Positions 8,318 through 16,938 are shown, counted from the stretch's first letter. The stretch: 64,000 nucleotides of DNA from Microbacterium oxydans (GCF_000956525.1 NZ_JYIW01000026.1:620001-684000); one strand, 5' to 3'. Numbers and translations are program-made. The notes: generated from the letters alone by a model not told the origin.

Positions 8318-11300
8318 TCACCGCGGCGGCGGCCCGGTCGCCCACGCGCTGGCCGACCACCGCCGAGACGCCGTCCTGGCGCATCGAGACGCCGTACAGC
8401 GCATCCGCGATCTCCATCGTGCGCTTCTGATGCGTGATGACCAGCAGTTGCGAGCTCTCGCGCAACTGCTCGAACACGGTCAGCAGTCGCCCCAGGTTCG
8501 CGTCGTCGAGCGCGGCCTCCACCTCGTCGAGGATGTAGAACGGGCTGGGTCGCGCCTTGAAGATCGCGACCAGCAGGGCGACGGCGGCCAGGGAACGCTC
8601 ACCGCCCGACAGCAGTGAGAGCCGCTCGATCTTCTTGCCGACCGGGCGCACCGATACCTCGATGCCGGTCGTCAGCATGTTGTCCGGGTCCGTGAGCGAG
8701 ATGCTCCCCGTGCCTCCGGGGAACAGCAGCGGGAAGACCTCGCCGAACGCCTGCTTGGTGTCTTCGAACGCGCTCGCGAAGATCGTCTGCATCCGCTCAT
8801 CGAGGTCGCCGATGATCGTCAACAGATCCTGGCGGGTCTGCGTGAGGTCTGTCAGCTGCTCGGTGAGGAATGCGTGCCGCTGCTCGAGAGCCGCGAACTC
8901 CTCGAGGGCGAGCGGGTTGACCCGACCGAGCTGCGCGAGCTTCCGCTCCGCCTCCGCGAGGCGACGCTGCTGAATGCGGCGATCGAACGGGATCGCGGTG
9001 TCGTCGACCAGCTCATCGTCCGCCGAACCAGTGCCCGGATCCTTGGGAACCAGCTGATCCGGGCCATATTCCGCGATGAGAATATCTTCATCGAGTGCGA
9101 GTTCGGAGGCGACGCGTTCGAGCAGGCTGTTCAGATGCAGCTTCTTCTCGTGGATCTGCAGCTCGAGTCCGTGCACGCTCTCGGTGAGCCCGGCGAGGCG
9201 CTCCCGCAACGAGGCCTCCTGGGCCCGGAACGCGGTCAGCTCCTCGTTCTGCGCGGACCGCGCGGCTTCAGCCTCACCGAGCGCGATCCGTGCCTCGGCG
9301 ACCGAACGATCGAGCGAATCCAGGATGCGCGGCAGCTCAGCGGCGACACCGGATGCCGACTCACGCTGAGCCCGCCGGATCACCGCGCGCCGTGCCGCCT
9401 CAGCAGCCGCGTCTCGCTCCTGCTCGCGCTGACGTTCGAGGCTTGCGACGCGTGCCTGACCTGCTCGCACGCGCTCGCGCAGCGTCTCGATGTCGAGACG
9501 GGCCCTGACCTCCGCCTCGCGCGCCGCCTCGAGCGCTTCGAGCAGTCCGTCGCGAGCTGAGGCGTCGAGCACGGGCCGCGGTGCTGCGACTGCCTCATCG
9601 ACCGCGTCTCGCGTCGACTGCGCCTTGGCTTCGGCGTCGGCGACCGCTGCCTGCGCTTGTGCAAGACCCGCTTCCAGGCGCTCGCACTCGGCGACAGCAG
9701 CTTCGTGCTGCACCGTGATCCGGTTCACCTGCTCGGCGTGGCTGGCGAGTGCCGCGTCGTGTTCGCGCAGCGCGCGCAACGAGTCCTTCGCATGCCGACG
9801 GGTCGTCTCGACCGCCTCATTCGCGTCTTCCCGCGCCTCCCGCAGGGAGTCGACCACGATCTGAATCTCGGCGAGGCGTTCCATGGCGGCGTCGCGCTCT
9901 GCCGCGAGTTCCAGACGAGAGCGTTCACCGCCCGACCCGGTCCGCAGCGTCTGTGCGGTGACCACGTCGCCAGTGACCGTCACGATGGTCGTGGTGGTAT
10001 CCCCTGCGGCGTCGAGCGCCGTGCGGGCGGCACGCGCCGAGTCGAGGCTGTCGGCGATCAGCACGTGCGCGAGCACACCCAGCACGCCGTCGGGCGCACT
10101 GACCGTCTCGACCGCCGGCGTCACACCACCGATGCGGGGCAATTCGATCGAGGGTCGGGCCGCGTCGGCGACGACGAAGTCGATGATCCCCCGGCGCGCG
10201 TCGGCTGACTCCTTGGCGAGTGTGAAGGCATCAGCGGCGGTGTCGACGAGCACGCCTTCGGTCAGCGGACCGAGCACCGCGGCCACGGCGGCCTCGAAGC
10301 CTGCGCGAACCTGCACGGCGTCGCCCACGAGTCCACGGACACCGGGTCCACCGGCCTTCACGACCTCGGCGGCGCCGCCCGACAGCGCGAGCGCACTGCT
10401 GAGCGCGGCAGACTTCGCAGTCAGCGCGTCGACTTCGCGCTCTGCAGCGTGCAGGCGCTCGCGAAGGGACTCCCGCTCGGCCTCCGCAGCGGTCGCTGCC
10501 CGCTGCGCTGCGTCGTATGCGGCGGAGTGCTCGGCAGCGGATCCCTCCGGCGCCTCCGCGTCATCGATCGACTCGAGCGCCTCGGCAGCCCCGCGTCGGC
10601 GAGCGTCCGCGGCTTCCAGCGCGTTCTCCTGCCGGAGCACCGCGCCCCGAACGGCAGCGAGGGCTGAGGCTGCAGCATCTGCCGTTCCCCGCAGCGATGT
10701 GATTCGCATGTCGTACTGCGAGACCAGCGCGCTCTGCTCCGCGATGTCCACATCGAGGGTGTCGAGCTCGGCACGAGCGTGCATGACCTCGCGGCTCGCG
10801 GAAGCCGCGGCATCCTGCGCATCGCCCAGACCGGCGGAGATCTCGGTGATCTCGTCTTTGGCCTCGTCGATCGTGGCCTGCGTGACGGTGACTGCGGTGA
10901 CTGCGGCGTCATCCTCCTCCGAACCGAGCAGCGCGAGCCGCTGGTTCGCAAGCGTGTACAGGCCGCGCATGCGCTCCTGCACCTGCTCCAGTCCGAACGT
11001 CACGCCCCTGGCATGGTCGACGGCGACCGAGTTCTGGTCCTGCTCGAGTCGCGCGATCCCGGCCCGCACCGCATCCGCCTGGTCAGAGAGCACCAGACGC
11101 TCGGTGTGCCGCTCGTGCTCGGTGCGGGTGTGGTCGGCGAGAGCCGTCCGCAGGGCGACGACGTCGTCGGCGAAGATGCGTGCCTTCGCGTCGCGCACGA
11201 CCGCGGCGATCGTCTGGGCCTCGCGCGCGATCTCCGCCTGGCGACCGAGCGGCTTGAGCTGCCGCCGGATCTCGCCGGCAAGGTCGCTGAGGCGGGTGAG

Positions 11301-11861
11301 GTTGGTCTCCATGGCGTCGAGCTTGCGGAGGGTCTTCTCCTTGCGACGCCGATGCTTGAGAATGCCGGCAGCCTCTTCGATGAAGCCACGGCGGTCTTCG
11401 GGTGATGCCTGCAGCACGGTGTCGAGCCGGCCCTGTCCGACGATCACGTGCATCTCACGCCCGAGACCGGAGTCGCTCAGCAGTTCCTGCACGTCGAGCA
11501 GACGGCAGTTCTCACCGTTGATGGCGTACTCGCTGGATCCGTTGCGGAAGAGCGTGCGACTGATCGTCACCTCGGCGTAGTCGATCGGCAGGGCGCCGTC
11601 GCTGTTGTCGATGGTCAGTTGCACCTCGGCGCGGCCGAGCGGACCGCGCGTCGAAGTGCCGGCGAAGATGACGTCCTCCATCTTGCCGCCGCGAAGCGTC
11701 TTCGCTCCCTGCTCGCCCATCACCCAGGCGAGTCCGTCGACGACATTCGACTTGCCCGATCCGTTCGGTCCGACGATGCAGGTCACGCCCGGTTCGAAGA
11801 CGAAACTGGTCGGCTGGGCGAACGACTTGAAGCCTTTGAGCGTCAAGCTCTTCAGATGCAT
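8313..11861 (-). CDS. smc: Chromosome segregation ATPase SMC
   Basis: A 1182-aa SMC protein that with ScpA/ScpB organises and segregates the chromosome. Walker A GPNGSGKSN is at 31-39; two long Ala/Glu/Arg-rich coiled coils flank a hinge (about 500-650), and the C-terminal head has the signature LLSGGERSLAAVALL and Walker B PFYILDEVEAALDD. ATG 11861 is chosen because MHLKSLTLKGFKSF is the invariant SMC N-terminus; the frame is open 201 bp further upstream, but that part is unrelated and basic. In many actinobacteria smc directly follows rnc-mutM; here a plus-strand cassette separates them. Confidence 0.98.
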   Translation of the reverse strand: MHLKSLTLKGFKSFAQPTSFVFEPGVTCIVGPNGSGKSNVVDGLAWVMGEQGAKTLRGGKMEDVIFAGTSTRGPLGRAEVQLTIDNSDGALPIDYAEVTISRTLFRNGSSEYAINGENCRLLDVQELLSDSGLGREMHVIVGQGRLDTVLQASPEDRRGFIEEAAGILKHRRRKEKTLRKLDAMETNLTRLSDLAGEIRRQLKPLGRQAEIAREAQTIAAVVRDAKARIFADDVVALRTALADHTRTEHERHTERLVLSDQADAVRAGIARLEQDQNSVAVDHARGVTFGLEQVQERMRGLYTLANQRLALLGSEEDDAAVTAVTVTQATIDEAKDEITEISAGLGDAQDAAASASREVMHARAELDTLDVDIAEQSALVSQYDMRITSLRGTADAAASALAAVRGAVLRQENALEAADARRRGAAEALESIDDAEAPEGSAAEHSAAYDAAQRAATAAEAERESLRERLHAAEREVDALTAKSAALSSALALSGGAAEVVKAGGPGVRGLVGDAVQVRAGFEAAVAAVLGPLTEGVLVDTAADAFTLAKESADARRGIIDFVVADAARPSIELPRIGGVTPAVETVSAPDGVLGVLAHVLIADSLDSARAARTALDAAGDTTTTIVTVTGDVVTAQTLRTGSGGERSRLELAAERDAAMERLAEIQIVVDSLREAREDANEAVETTRRHAKDSLRALREHDAALASHAEQVNRITVQHEAAVAECERLEAGLAQAQAAVADAEAKAQSTRDAVDEAVAAPRPVLDASARDGLLEALEAAREAEVRARLDIETLRERVRAGQARVASLERQREQERDAAAEAARRAVIRRAQRESASGVAAELPRILDSLDRSVAEARIALGEAEAARSAQNEELTAFRAQEASLRERLAGLTESVHGLELQIHEKKLHLNSLLERVASELALDEDILIAEYGPDQLVPKDPGTGSADDELVDDTAIPFDRRIQQRRLAEAERKLAQLGRVNPLALEEFAALEQRHAFLTEQLTDLTQTRQDLLTIIGDLDERMQTIFASAFEDTKQAFGEVFPLLFPGGTGSISLTDPDNMLTTGIEVSVRPVGKKIERLSLLSGGERSLAAVALLVAIFKARPSPFYILDEVEAALDDANLGRLLTVFEQLRESSQLLVITHQKRTMEIADALYGVSMRQDGVSAVVGQRVGDRAAAAVS

Positions 11862-11914
11862 GCGGGCACCGTTCGTCCGGGAAGATTCACGCCCATACGC
11901 TATCGGAATCCCGC

Positions 11915-11926
11915 GCCAGCGCTGGC
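11915..11926. repeat. 12-bp perfect palindrome upstream of smc and the cassette
   Basis: GCCAGCGCTGGC is self-complementary, flanked by imperfect CCCGC/ATCCCGC arms. It sits between the smc start and the cassette promoter, where a regulator could act on either. No protein is assigned. Confidence 0.4.
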
Positions 11927-11989
11927 ATCCCGCGCGGACGGAGCACGATCCCGCCGGAGACGCGACACGCCGAAGGGACGCCCGAATGC

Positions 11990-12019
11990 TTGACGTTCGC
12001 CGTGAGCGTTCGCTACGGT
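11990..12019 (+). promoter_or_regulatory. Sigma-A-type promoter of the GNAT/ABC cassette
   Basis: TTGACG (11990-11995), an 18-bp spacer and TACGGT (12014-12019) form a good housekeeping promoter. Predicted transcription starts near 12026, leaving about 29 nt before the leader ORF. No AT-rich WhiB7-type element lies upstream of the -35 box. Confidence 0.65.
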
Positions 12020-12054
12020 AGGCCACCGGATCGCCACACGAAAGGAGGTTACCG

Positions 12055-12165
12055 ATGATCACTCAGCTCAACGCACAGGCCACAGGCCTCGCCGCGCCAG
12101 CGCACTCAGCGCCGCGCCTTGCGCTCTCGGTAGCCACCGGCATCCGTCTCAGCGCACGCGGATAG
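12055..12165 (+). CDS. 36-aa leader peptide (uORF) ahead of GNAT/ABC cassette
   Basis: ATG 12055 is preceded by AAAGGAGGT (12041-12049), an almost perfect complement of the 16S 3' end at 5 nt spacing and the strongest ribosome site I noticed in the window. It encodes MITQLNAQATGL and continues to end in RLSARG, TAG at 12163-12165. The peptide is small, basic at its end, has no Cys or Trp and resembles no family I know. Its place, just after a promoter and before a structured 216-nt stretch and then the first longer gene, is that of a leader peptide sensing translation. That role is inferred. Confidence 0.55.
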   Translation: MITQLNAQATGLAAPAHSAPRLALSVATGIRLSARG

Positions 12166-12381
12166 AACCGTAGGCCGAGCCCTCCTCCCACCGGGAGAGG
12201 ACTCTCTGCGATACGTCCGCCTCCTCGACCATTCGATCGTCTGATCATGGTCCTCGCCGCATCGGCATCCGTCGATCACCCGGCCAGGGGCTGCCCCCAT
12301 CTCGGCGCATGTCCCGCCTCGACCCGCCCGTACCGGGCGACGCGTCGCCATTCTTCACCTCTCTGCCTCGAAGGAATCATC
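12166..12381 (+). promoter_or_regulatory. Structured leader between uORF and cassette genes
   Basis: A 216-nt stretch with three inverted repeats. CCTCCTCCC (12181-12189) faces GGGAGAGG (12193-12200). GACCAT-TC-GATC (12227-12238) pairs with GATC-ATGGTC (12243-12252), 10 bp with a 2-nt bulge and 4-nt loop. CGCCCG (12325-12330) pairs with CGGGCG (12334-12339). The word CCTCCT at 12181 and 12220 is exactly complementary to AGGAGG of the uORF ribosome site, so these segments could also fold back on the SD. No T-run follows the last hairpin, which argues for translational rather than intrinsic transcriptional control. Confidence 0.45.
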
Positions 12382-12654
12382 GTGAACACCACGCTGCCTC
12401 TCAGCGCTGTCCGCCCTCCCGATACCGAGGACCGTCAGGTCCTCCAGATCCCCGCTCCCGAGGAGCTGCGTGAACTCGCATTCTCGGATCGGCTCTCGTT
12501 CCGCATCGGCCTCTGGCTGATGGAACGGGCGCAGCGTCCGCACGGTCGACGTGCACGCCGCGTCTCCGATCCGCTCCTCGAGCGCGATCACTCCCTGTCA
12601 CCGCGTGAGTCCATGGCACTGCTCACCTTCGATCTGCAGCGACAGCTGCGCTGA
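12382..12654 (+). CDS. Uncharacterised 90-aa protein, first cassette gene
   Basis: GTG 12382 with AAGGA 7 nt upstream; the frame is open further upstream but without a ribosome site and with a different, low-complexity composition. The protein has an acidic N-terminal half (PEELRELAF), a core with an amphipathic stretch RLSFRIGLWLMERAQR, a basic RRARR patch and a tail LSPRESMALLTFDLQRQLR. No signal peptide, no Cys. I do not recognise the family. It is 12 bp before the first GNAT gene and probably co-transcribed with it. Confidence 0.65.
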   Translation: MNTTLPLSAVRPPDTEDRQVLQIPAPEELRELAFSDRLSFRIGLWLMERAQRPHGRRARRVSDPLLERDHSLSPRESMALLTFDLQRQLR

Positions 12655-12666
12655 TCGGAGACACGC

Positions 12667-13755
12667 ATGGCCATCGACCTCGTCGCAGGTGCGACGCTGC
12701 ATCCGCTCGTGCTTCCGGCACAGGCGGATGCAGCGGATGCGGGCGAGTTCCGCGAACTCGCCCGCATCCGCAACCTCGTCTACCGGGAAGTCACCGGACG
12801 GGACGAGCAGGACCTCTCCCCCGTCGAGCTCCTCCCGCTCCTCCGCTCCCGCCGCGAGCGCACCACGCATGTCTGGACGGTGCGACTCGACGGCGAACTC
12901 GTCGGGCGTACCGTCGTCGACATCCCTCACGATGAGGGCTCGCGCATCGTCCACGCGGCGATCGAGCTGCTACCCCGGGTCTGGGGTCGCGGTATCGGCA
13001 CTGCCGTGCTGCCGCACATCGACGCCGTCGCTCGTGAGCACGGCCGGAACGTGATCCAGAGCTGGGTCGAGCAGCAGGCCGGCGACGGCCCGCGTCTCGA
13101 AGCGCCGACAGGATTCGGCAGCGTGCCGAACGACCACGTCGCCCGATTCCTGCAGAGCAACGGGTTCACGCTCGAGCAGGTGTACCGGGTGAGCAGACTC
13201 AGCCTCGTGGATGAAACCCGGGCGCACGTGCAGCGGATTCTCGAAGACGCGCAGGCAGCGTCATCCGGATATCGAGTCGTGCAGTGGACGATGCCGGCAC
13301 CAGCGGACCGGCTCGAGGGGTACGCCTGGCTCAAGTCCCGCATGTCGACGGATGCGCCGGCAGCGGGTCTGGAGGTCGACGAGGAGAAGTGGGATGCGCA
13401 GCGTGTGACCGAGATGGAGCAGCGCGTCGCCCAGATGGGCCGGACGATCCTGGTGGTCGCCGCCGAACACATCGAGACCGGGGAGCTGAGTGCGTTCACC
13501 GAGCTGGGCATCGGAGCGGACCGGACCGCAGCAACGCACCAGGAGGACACACTGGTGCTCGCCACCCACCGGGGGCACCGTCTCGGGATGCTCGTGAAGT
13601 GCGCAGCCCTCCTCGCATGGGAGCGCATCGCGCCCGCGTCGCCCCACGTCATCACATACAACGCCGAGGAGAACCGGCCGATGCTCTCCATCAACGAAGC
13701 CATGGGCTTCGAAGCAATCGCCTACGAAGGCGTCTGGAAGAAGGAATTGACATGA
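12667..13755 (+). CDS. Tandem-domain GNAT acetyltransferase, copy 1
   Basis: A 362-aa protein with two GNAT folds. The N-terminal domain (about 20-180) has an intact acetyl-CoA loop WGRGIG at 106-111; the C-terminal domain (about 205-362) has HRGHRLG at 301-307 and the NAEENRPM helix at 332-339. Such two-domain GNATs acetylate small amines or antibiotics in other actinobacteria; the substrate here is unknown. ATG 12667 has GGAG upstream. Its stop overlaps the start of a paralogue. An 18-bp perfect inverted repeat lies within codons 23-35. Confidence 0.88.
   Translation: MAIDLVAGATLHPLVLPAQADAADAGEFRELARIRNLVYREVTGRDEQDLSPVELLPLLRSRRERTTHVWTVRLDGELVGRTVVDIPHDEGSRIVHAAIELLPRVWGRGIGTAVLPHIDAVAREHGRNVIQSWVEQQAGDGPRLEAPTGFGSVPNDHVARFLQSNGFTLEQVYRVSRLSLVDETRAHVQRILEDAQAASSGYRVVQWTMPAPADRLEGYAWLKSRMSTDAPAAGLEVDEEKWDAQRVTEMEQRVAQMGRTILVVAAEHIETGELSAFTELGIGADRTAATHQEDTLVLATHRGHRLGMLVKCAALLAWERIAPASPHVITYNAEENRPMLSINEAMGFEAIAYEGVWKKELT
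12733..12771. repeat. 18-bp perfect inverted repeat inside the first GNAT gene
   Basis: GCGGATGCGGGCGAGTTC (12733-12750) is followed by CGC and then its exact reverse complement (12754-12771). The mRNA would form a very stable hairpin about 65 nt after the start codon. It is in frame and encodes ADAGEFRELARIR. Confidence 0.9.
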
Positions 13756-14831
13756 CGATCGCCGATCTGACGATCACCCCGCTCACCGTCCCCCGTTCGC
13801 TCGATGCGCCGGACGCGGCAGACTTCATCGCGTTCGGCGAGCTCAGCAGGCTCGTCTGCGACGAGGAGGTCGGACTGCCCGAACTCGCGCCGTCCGCCGC
13901 ACAGATGCTCCCGTCGTGGCAGGACCAGTCCGATTCCCTGAGCATCGGTTTCGTCGCCCGCCGCGATAGCGAGATCGTCGGCATGGTCTCGCTCAGCTAT
14001 TCGCAGGAGGAGCACGCCAGAGCAGCCGAGTTCGATCTGCTCGTCCCCGCCGCATATGCGGACGACCGGATCGCGGAGTCACTGCTCGTGTTCGCTGAGG
14101 ACGACGCGCGACGTCGTGGACGTGACGTGCTGCAGACGTGGACACTGCATCGACCAGCAGGCACGGGCGAGTCCCTGACCCCGAAGACCGGATGGGGACG
14201 CATCCCGACGACAGCGCTGTCGGCGCTGCTCCAGGCACATGGCTACGGATTGGAGCAGGTGGAGCGCAACAGCGAACTCGATCTGCGGGCCGACCCGTCG
14301 ACGCTGCAGCACGCGCTCGATGATGCGCTGGCCGCAGCCGGCCCGGACTACCGCGAACTCGGCTGGCAGTTGCCGACACCGCCGGAGCTGCGGGACGGCT
14401 ACGCATCAGTGCTGGCGCGTCTCGTGACCGATGCGCCGAGCGGTGACATGGAGTTCGACGAGGAGACCTGGGATGCCGAACGAGTCGTGCGCCGCGACGG
14501 ACGGCTGACGAGCGCGGGCCAGCTGGTCTCGGTCTCCGCGATCGAACATGTGCCGTCCGGTGAGATCGTCGCGTACAACGAGCTGTTGATCGGAGCGGAT
14601 CGTGCCGGCGTGACGCACCAGTTCGGAACGCTCGTCGCACGCGAGCACCGCGGTCACCGCCTCGGCACGATCGTGAAGTGCGCCAACCTGCTGCGCTGGC
14701 GCGAGCTTGCTCCGCTGTCGACGCGGGTCTCCACGTTCAACGCCGAGGAGAACCGGCCCATGCTCGATATCAACGAGTCGCTCGGATTCGCGCCGGTCTC
14801 GTACGCTGGCGCCTGGCAGAAGAAGATCTGA
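13752..14831 (+). CDS. Tandem-domain GNAT acetyltransferase, copy 2
   Basis: A 359-aa paralogue of the preceding gene, overlapping it by ATGA. The C-terminal domain keeps HRGHRLG and NAEENRPM, but at the position of the N-terminal acetyl-CoA loop (about 101-110) it reads AYADDRIAES instead of VWGRGIG, so the N-terminal domain has probably lost acetyl-CoA binding. This suggests a division of labour, a heteromer or a structural N-domain; these are inferences. The copies probably arose by tandem duplication. The next gene, an ABC ATPase, begins about 100 bp further on. Confidence 0.87.
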   Translation: MTIADLTITPLTVPRSLDAPDAADFIAFGELSRLVCDEEVGLPELAPSAAQMLPSWQDQSDSLSIGFVARRDSEIVGMVSLSYSQEEHARAAEFDLLVPAAYADDRIAESLLVFAEDDARRRGRDVLQTWTLHRPAGTGESLTPKTGWGRIPTTALSALLQAHGYGLEQVERNSELDLRADPSTLQHALDDALAAAGPDYRELGWQLPTPPELRDGYASVLARLVTDAPSGDMEFDEETWDAERVVRRDGRLTSAGQLVSVSAIEHVPSGEIVAYNELLIGADRAGVTHQFGTLVAREHRGHRLGTIVKCANLLRWRELAPLSTRVSTFNAEENRPMLDINESLGFAPVSYAGAWQKKI

Positions 14832-14932
14832 GGTCGTGCGGCGCCGAACTCATCCTCCCGGATGACGCCGGCGCCGCACCTTCATCCGCCGGGCCGACGC
14901 TGCCTTGCCGCCCTGCGACGAGGCTGGAGAGT

Positions 14933-15628
14933 ATGAACAGTCTCGTCATCGAAGCCCATGCACTCACCAAGTCCTTCGGTTCGACCCGTGCCCTCGCCGG
15001 CGTCGACCTCGCGATCGCGCGAGGTGAATCCGTTGCCATCATGGGAGCCTCCGGTTCCGGCAAGACGACACTGCTCCACGTGCTCGCCGGCATCACCACC
15101 CCCGACACGGGTTCAGTGGTGTTCCATCCGGCTCAGGGCTCGGCGATCGAGGTCACTGCGCTTCCGGAATCAGGACGCTCTCGGCTTCGGCGTGAACGCT
15201 TCGGGTTCGTGTTCCAGCAGGGGCTGCTGATCCCGGAACTCACGGCGGTCGAGAACGTCGCGCTCGCGTCGATGATCAACGGCGTGCCACGGAAGGATGC
15301 GGTCCCGCACGCAGCATCCTGGCTCGCTGCCCTGGGGTTGGGTGGCATGGAGGATCGGCGGATCGGCGAGCTCTCCGGCGGTCAGGCGCAGCGCGTCGCG
15401 ATCGCCCGAGCGCAGGCGACCGGCGCCGAGCTCGTGTTCGCCGACGAACCGACCGGTGCGCTCGACTCGCAGACATCGGCAGAGGTGATGGACGCATTGC
15501 TGTGGTCGACGACCGGCCAGGGACGCACCCTCGTCGTCGTGACGCACGACGCGGATGTCGCGGCGCGCTGCTCTCGAACCGTCGCTGTCAAGGACGGCCG
15601 GATCGTCTCCTCGGCGGTGGCAGCATGA
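14933..15628 (+). CDS. ABC transporter ATP-binding protein (MacB/LolD type)
   Basis: A 231-aa ATPase with Walker A GASGSGKTT, Q-loop VFQQGLLIPELT, signature LSGGQAQRVAIARA, Walker B LVFADEPTGALD and the switch His in VVVTHD. The DEPTGALD form is characteristic of MacB/LolD-type exporters that work with FtsX-fold permeases. ATG 14933 has GGAG 7 nt upstream; the frame upstream is non-coding in character. It overlaps the permease start by ATGA. Probable role: the energy subunit of an exporter or a resistance or envelope-stress pump. Confidence 0.93.
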   Translation: MNSLVIEAHALTKSFGSTRALAGVDLAIARGESVAIMGASGSGKTTLLHVLAGITTPDTGSVVFHPAQGSAIEVTALPESGRSRLRRERFGFVFQQGLLIPELTAVENVALASMINGVPRKDAVPHAASWLAALGLGGMEDRRIGELSGGQAQRVAIARAQATGAELVFADEPTGALDSQTSAEVMDALLWSTTGQGRTLVVVTHDADVAARCSRTVAVKDGRIVSSAVAA

Positions 15629-16938
15629 ACCGTCACGTACTCGCACTGCTGCTCCGCCCCGGCTCGGGACAACGGAGTCTGATCGCGCTGCCGCTCATCG
15701 CCTTCGGCGTCGTGACGGCGCTCGTGCTCACGGTGATCGGGGGTGCGCAGTCGTTCTGGACGTGGACCGGCGAGATGGCGCCGATCTATCAGGCGCTCGC
15801 TGCCATCGCGCTCGTGCTCCTCGTCGTCCCGCTGATGTCGCTCGGCGGTGCTGCTGCACGCCTCTCCGCTCGGCGTCGCGATGAGCGACTGTCGACGCTT
15901 CGGCTGCTCGGGGTCTCCCCCGCCGGCGTCACTGTGGCGACCGTCATCGAGTCCGTGCTGCTCGCCGGAGCCGGCGCTGCCGCGGGTGTCCTGACGTATC
16001 TCGCGGCGAGTCCGCTGATCGCGCTGATCCCGTTCCGCGGCGAGGCGCTCGGGCTCGCCGGTGTCCTGCTCCCGCCCGCCCAGGTGGTGATGGTCGTGGC
16101 AGGCGTGCTGCTGCTCGCGGCCGCCAGCGCAGTGATCGGTCTCCGGAAGGTCGTGATCTCCCCGCTCGGCGTGCGCATGCGCAGCACCGTCTCGACAGTG
16201 CACTGGATCCGCGCCGTCATCGCGGTCGGCGTGCTCGCGATCGCATACGCACTGATCTCGGTGTTCCCCTCGGTCGCCGGCTTCGTCACCACCGTCGTCG
16301 TGCTCGCCGGACTCTTCGCCGCTGCGATCGCCGTGCTGAATCTGATCGGCCCCTGGATCCTGCGGGTCACCGCCGCCGCGCAGCTTCGACGAGCAGAGCG
16401 GCCCGATCGACTGCTGGCCGCGCGTATCGTGCTCGACTCGCCGAAGGCAGCATGGCGTCAGATCGGAGGCATCGCGATGGCGAGCTTCATCGCCGTCTTC
16501 GCCGGCACCGGCGTCTCACTCATGAACGTGATGGGCGCGGCCCAGGTCGAAGCCGAGCTCGCAGCGGATATGCGCACCGGCCTCATCATCACGCTCATCG
16601 GGTCGTTCCTCATGGTTGCGGTGTCGGTCGGTGTGAACCAGGCATCCGATGTGCTGGACCAGCGTGAGCTGCACCGGAGCCTGCACCACCTCGGGATGAC
16701 GCTCGACACCGTCGACCGCGCCAGGCGCCGAGCGATCATGTCGCCGCTGCTCATCACCGCGATCGGATCAGCGGTGTGCGCCGGAGTGCTGGTATTCCCT
16801 CTGATGGGGCTCGCCCTGATCACGGCGCCGGAGTCGCTCCTGACGATCGTCGCGGTGGTGACCGCCGGTATCGTTATCGTCTGGCTCACGACGAGGGCGA
16901 CACGTCCGCTGTTGGCCAGGTCCTTCGCGCCCGCATGA
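15625..16938 (+). CDS. FtsX-fold ABC transporter permease
   Basis: A 437-aa membrane protein starting at the ATG that overlaps the ATPase stop. About ten hydrophobic segments; a segment with RRRDERLSTLRLLGVSPAGV matches the cytosolic coupling region of FtsX/MacB-like permeases, and a second related one reads LHHLGMTLDTVDRARRRAI. There is no large extracytoplasmic MacB domain, as in compact peptide-antibiotic exporters of Gram-positive bacteria. The cargo is unknown. It ends the plus-strand cassette, 35 bp before the convergent mutM. Confidence 0.88.
   Translation: MNRHVLALLLRPGSGQRSLIALPLIAFGVVTALVLTVIGGAQSFWTWTGEMAPIYQALAAIALVLLVVPLMSLGGAAARLSARRRDERLSTLRLLGVSPAGVTVATVIESVLLAGAGAAAGVLTYLAASPLIALIPFRGEALGLAGVLLPPAQVVMVVAGVLLLAAASAVIGLRKVVISPLGVRMRSTVSTVHWIRAVIAVGVLAIAYALISVFPSVAGFVTTVVVLAGLFAAAIAVLNLIGPWILRVTAAAQLRRAERPDRLLAARIVLDSPKAAWRQIGGIAMASFIAVFAGTGVSLMNVMGAAQVEAELAADMRTGLIITLIGSFLMVAVSVGVNQASDVLDQRELHRSLHHLGMTLDTVDRARRRAIMSPLLITAIGSAVCAGVLVFPLMGLALITAPESLLTIVAVVTAGIVIVWLTTRATRPLLARSFAPA

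Noticed and set aside
9883..11580. A 565-codon plus-strand frame inside smc
   Set aside because: Ser/Ala/Arg-rich translation antisense to the SMC coiled coils; no start context.
11940..12030. WhiB7-type promoter for the GNAT/ABC cassette
   Set aside because: No AT-rich block directly upstream of the -35; sequence there is CCGAATGC.
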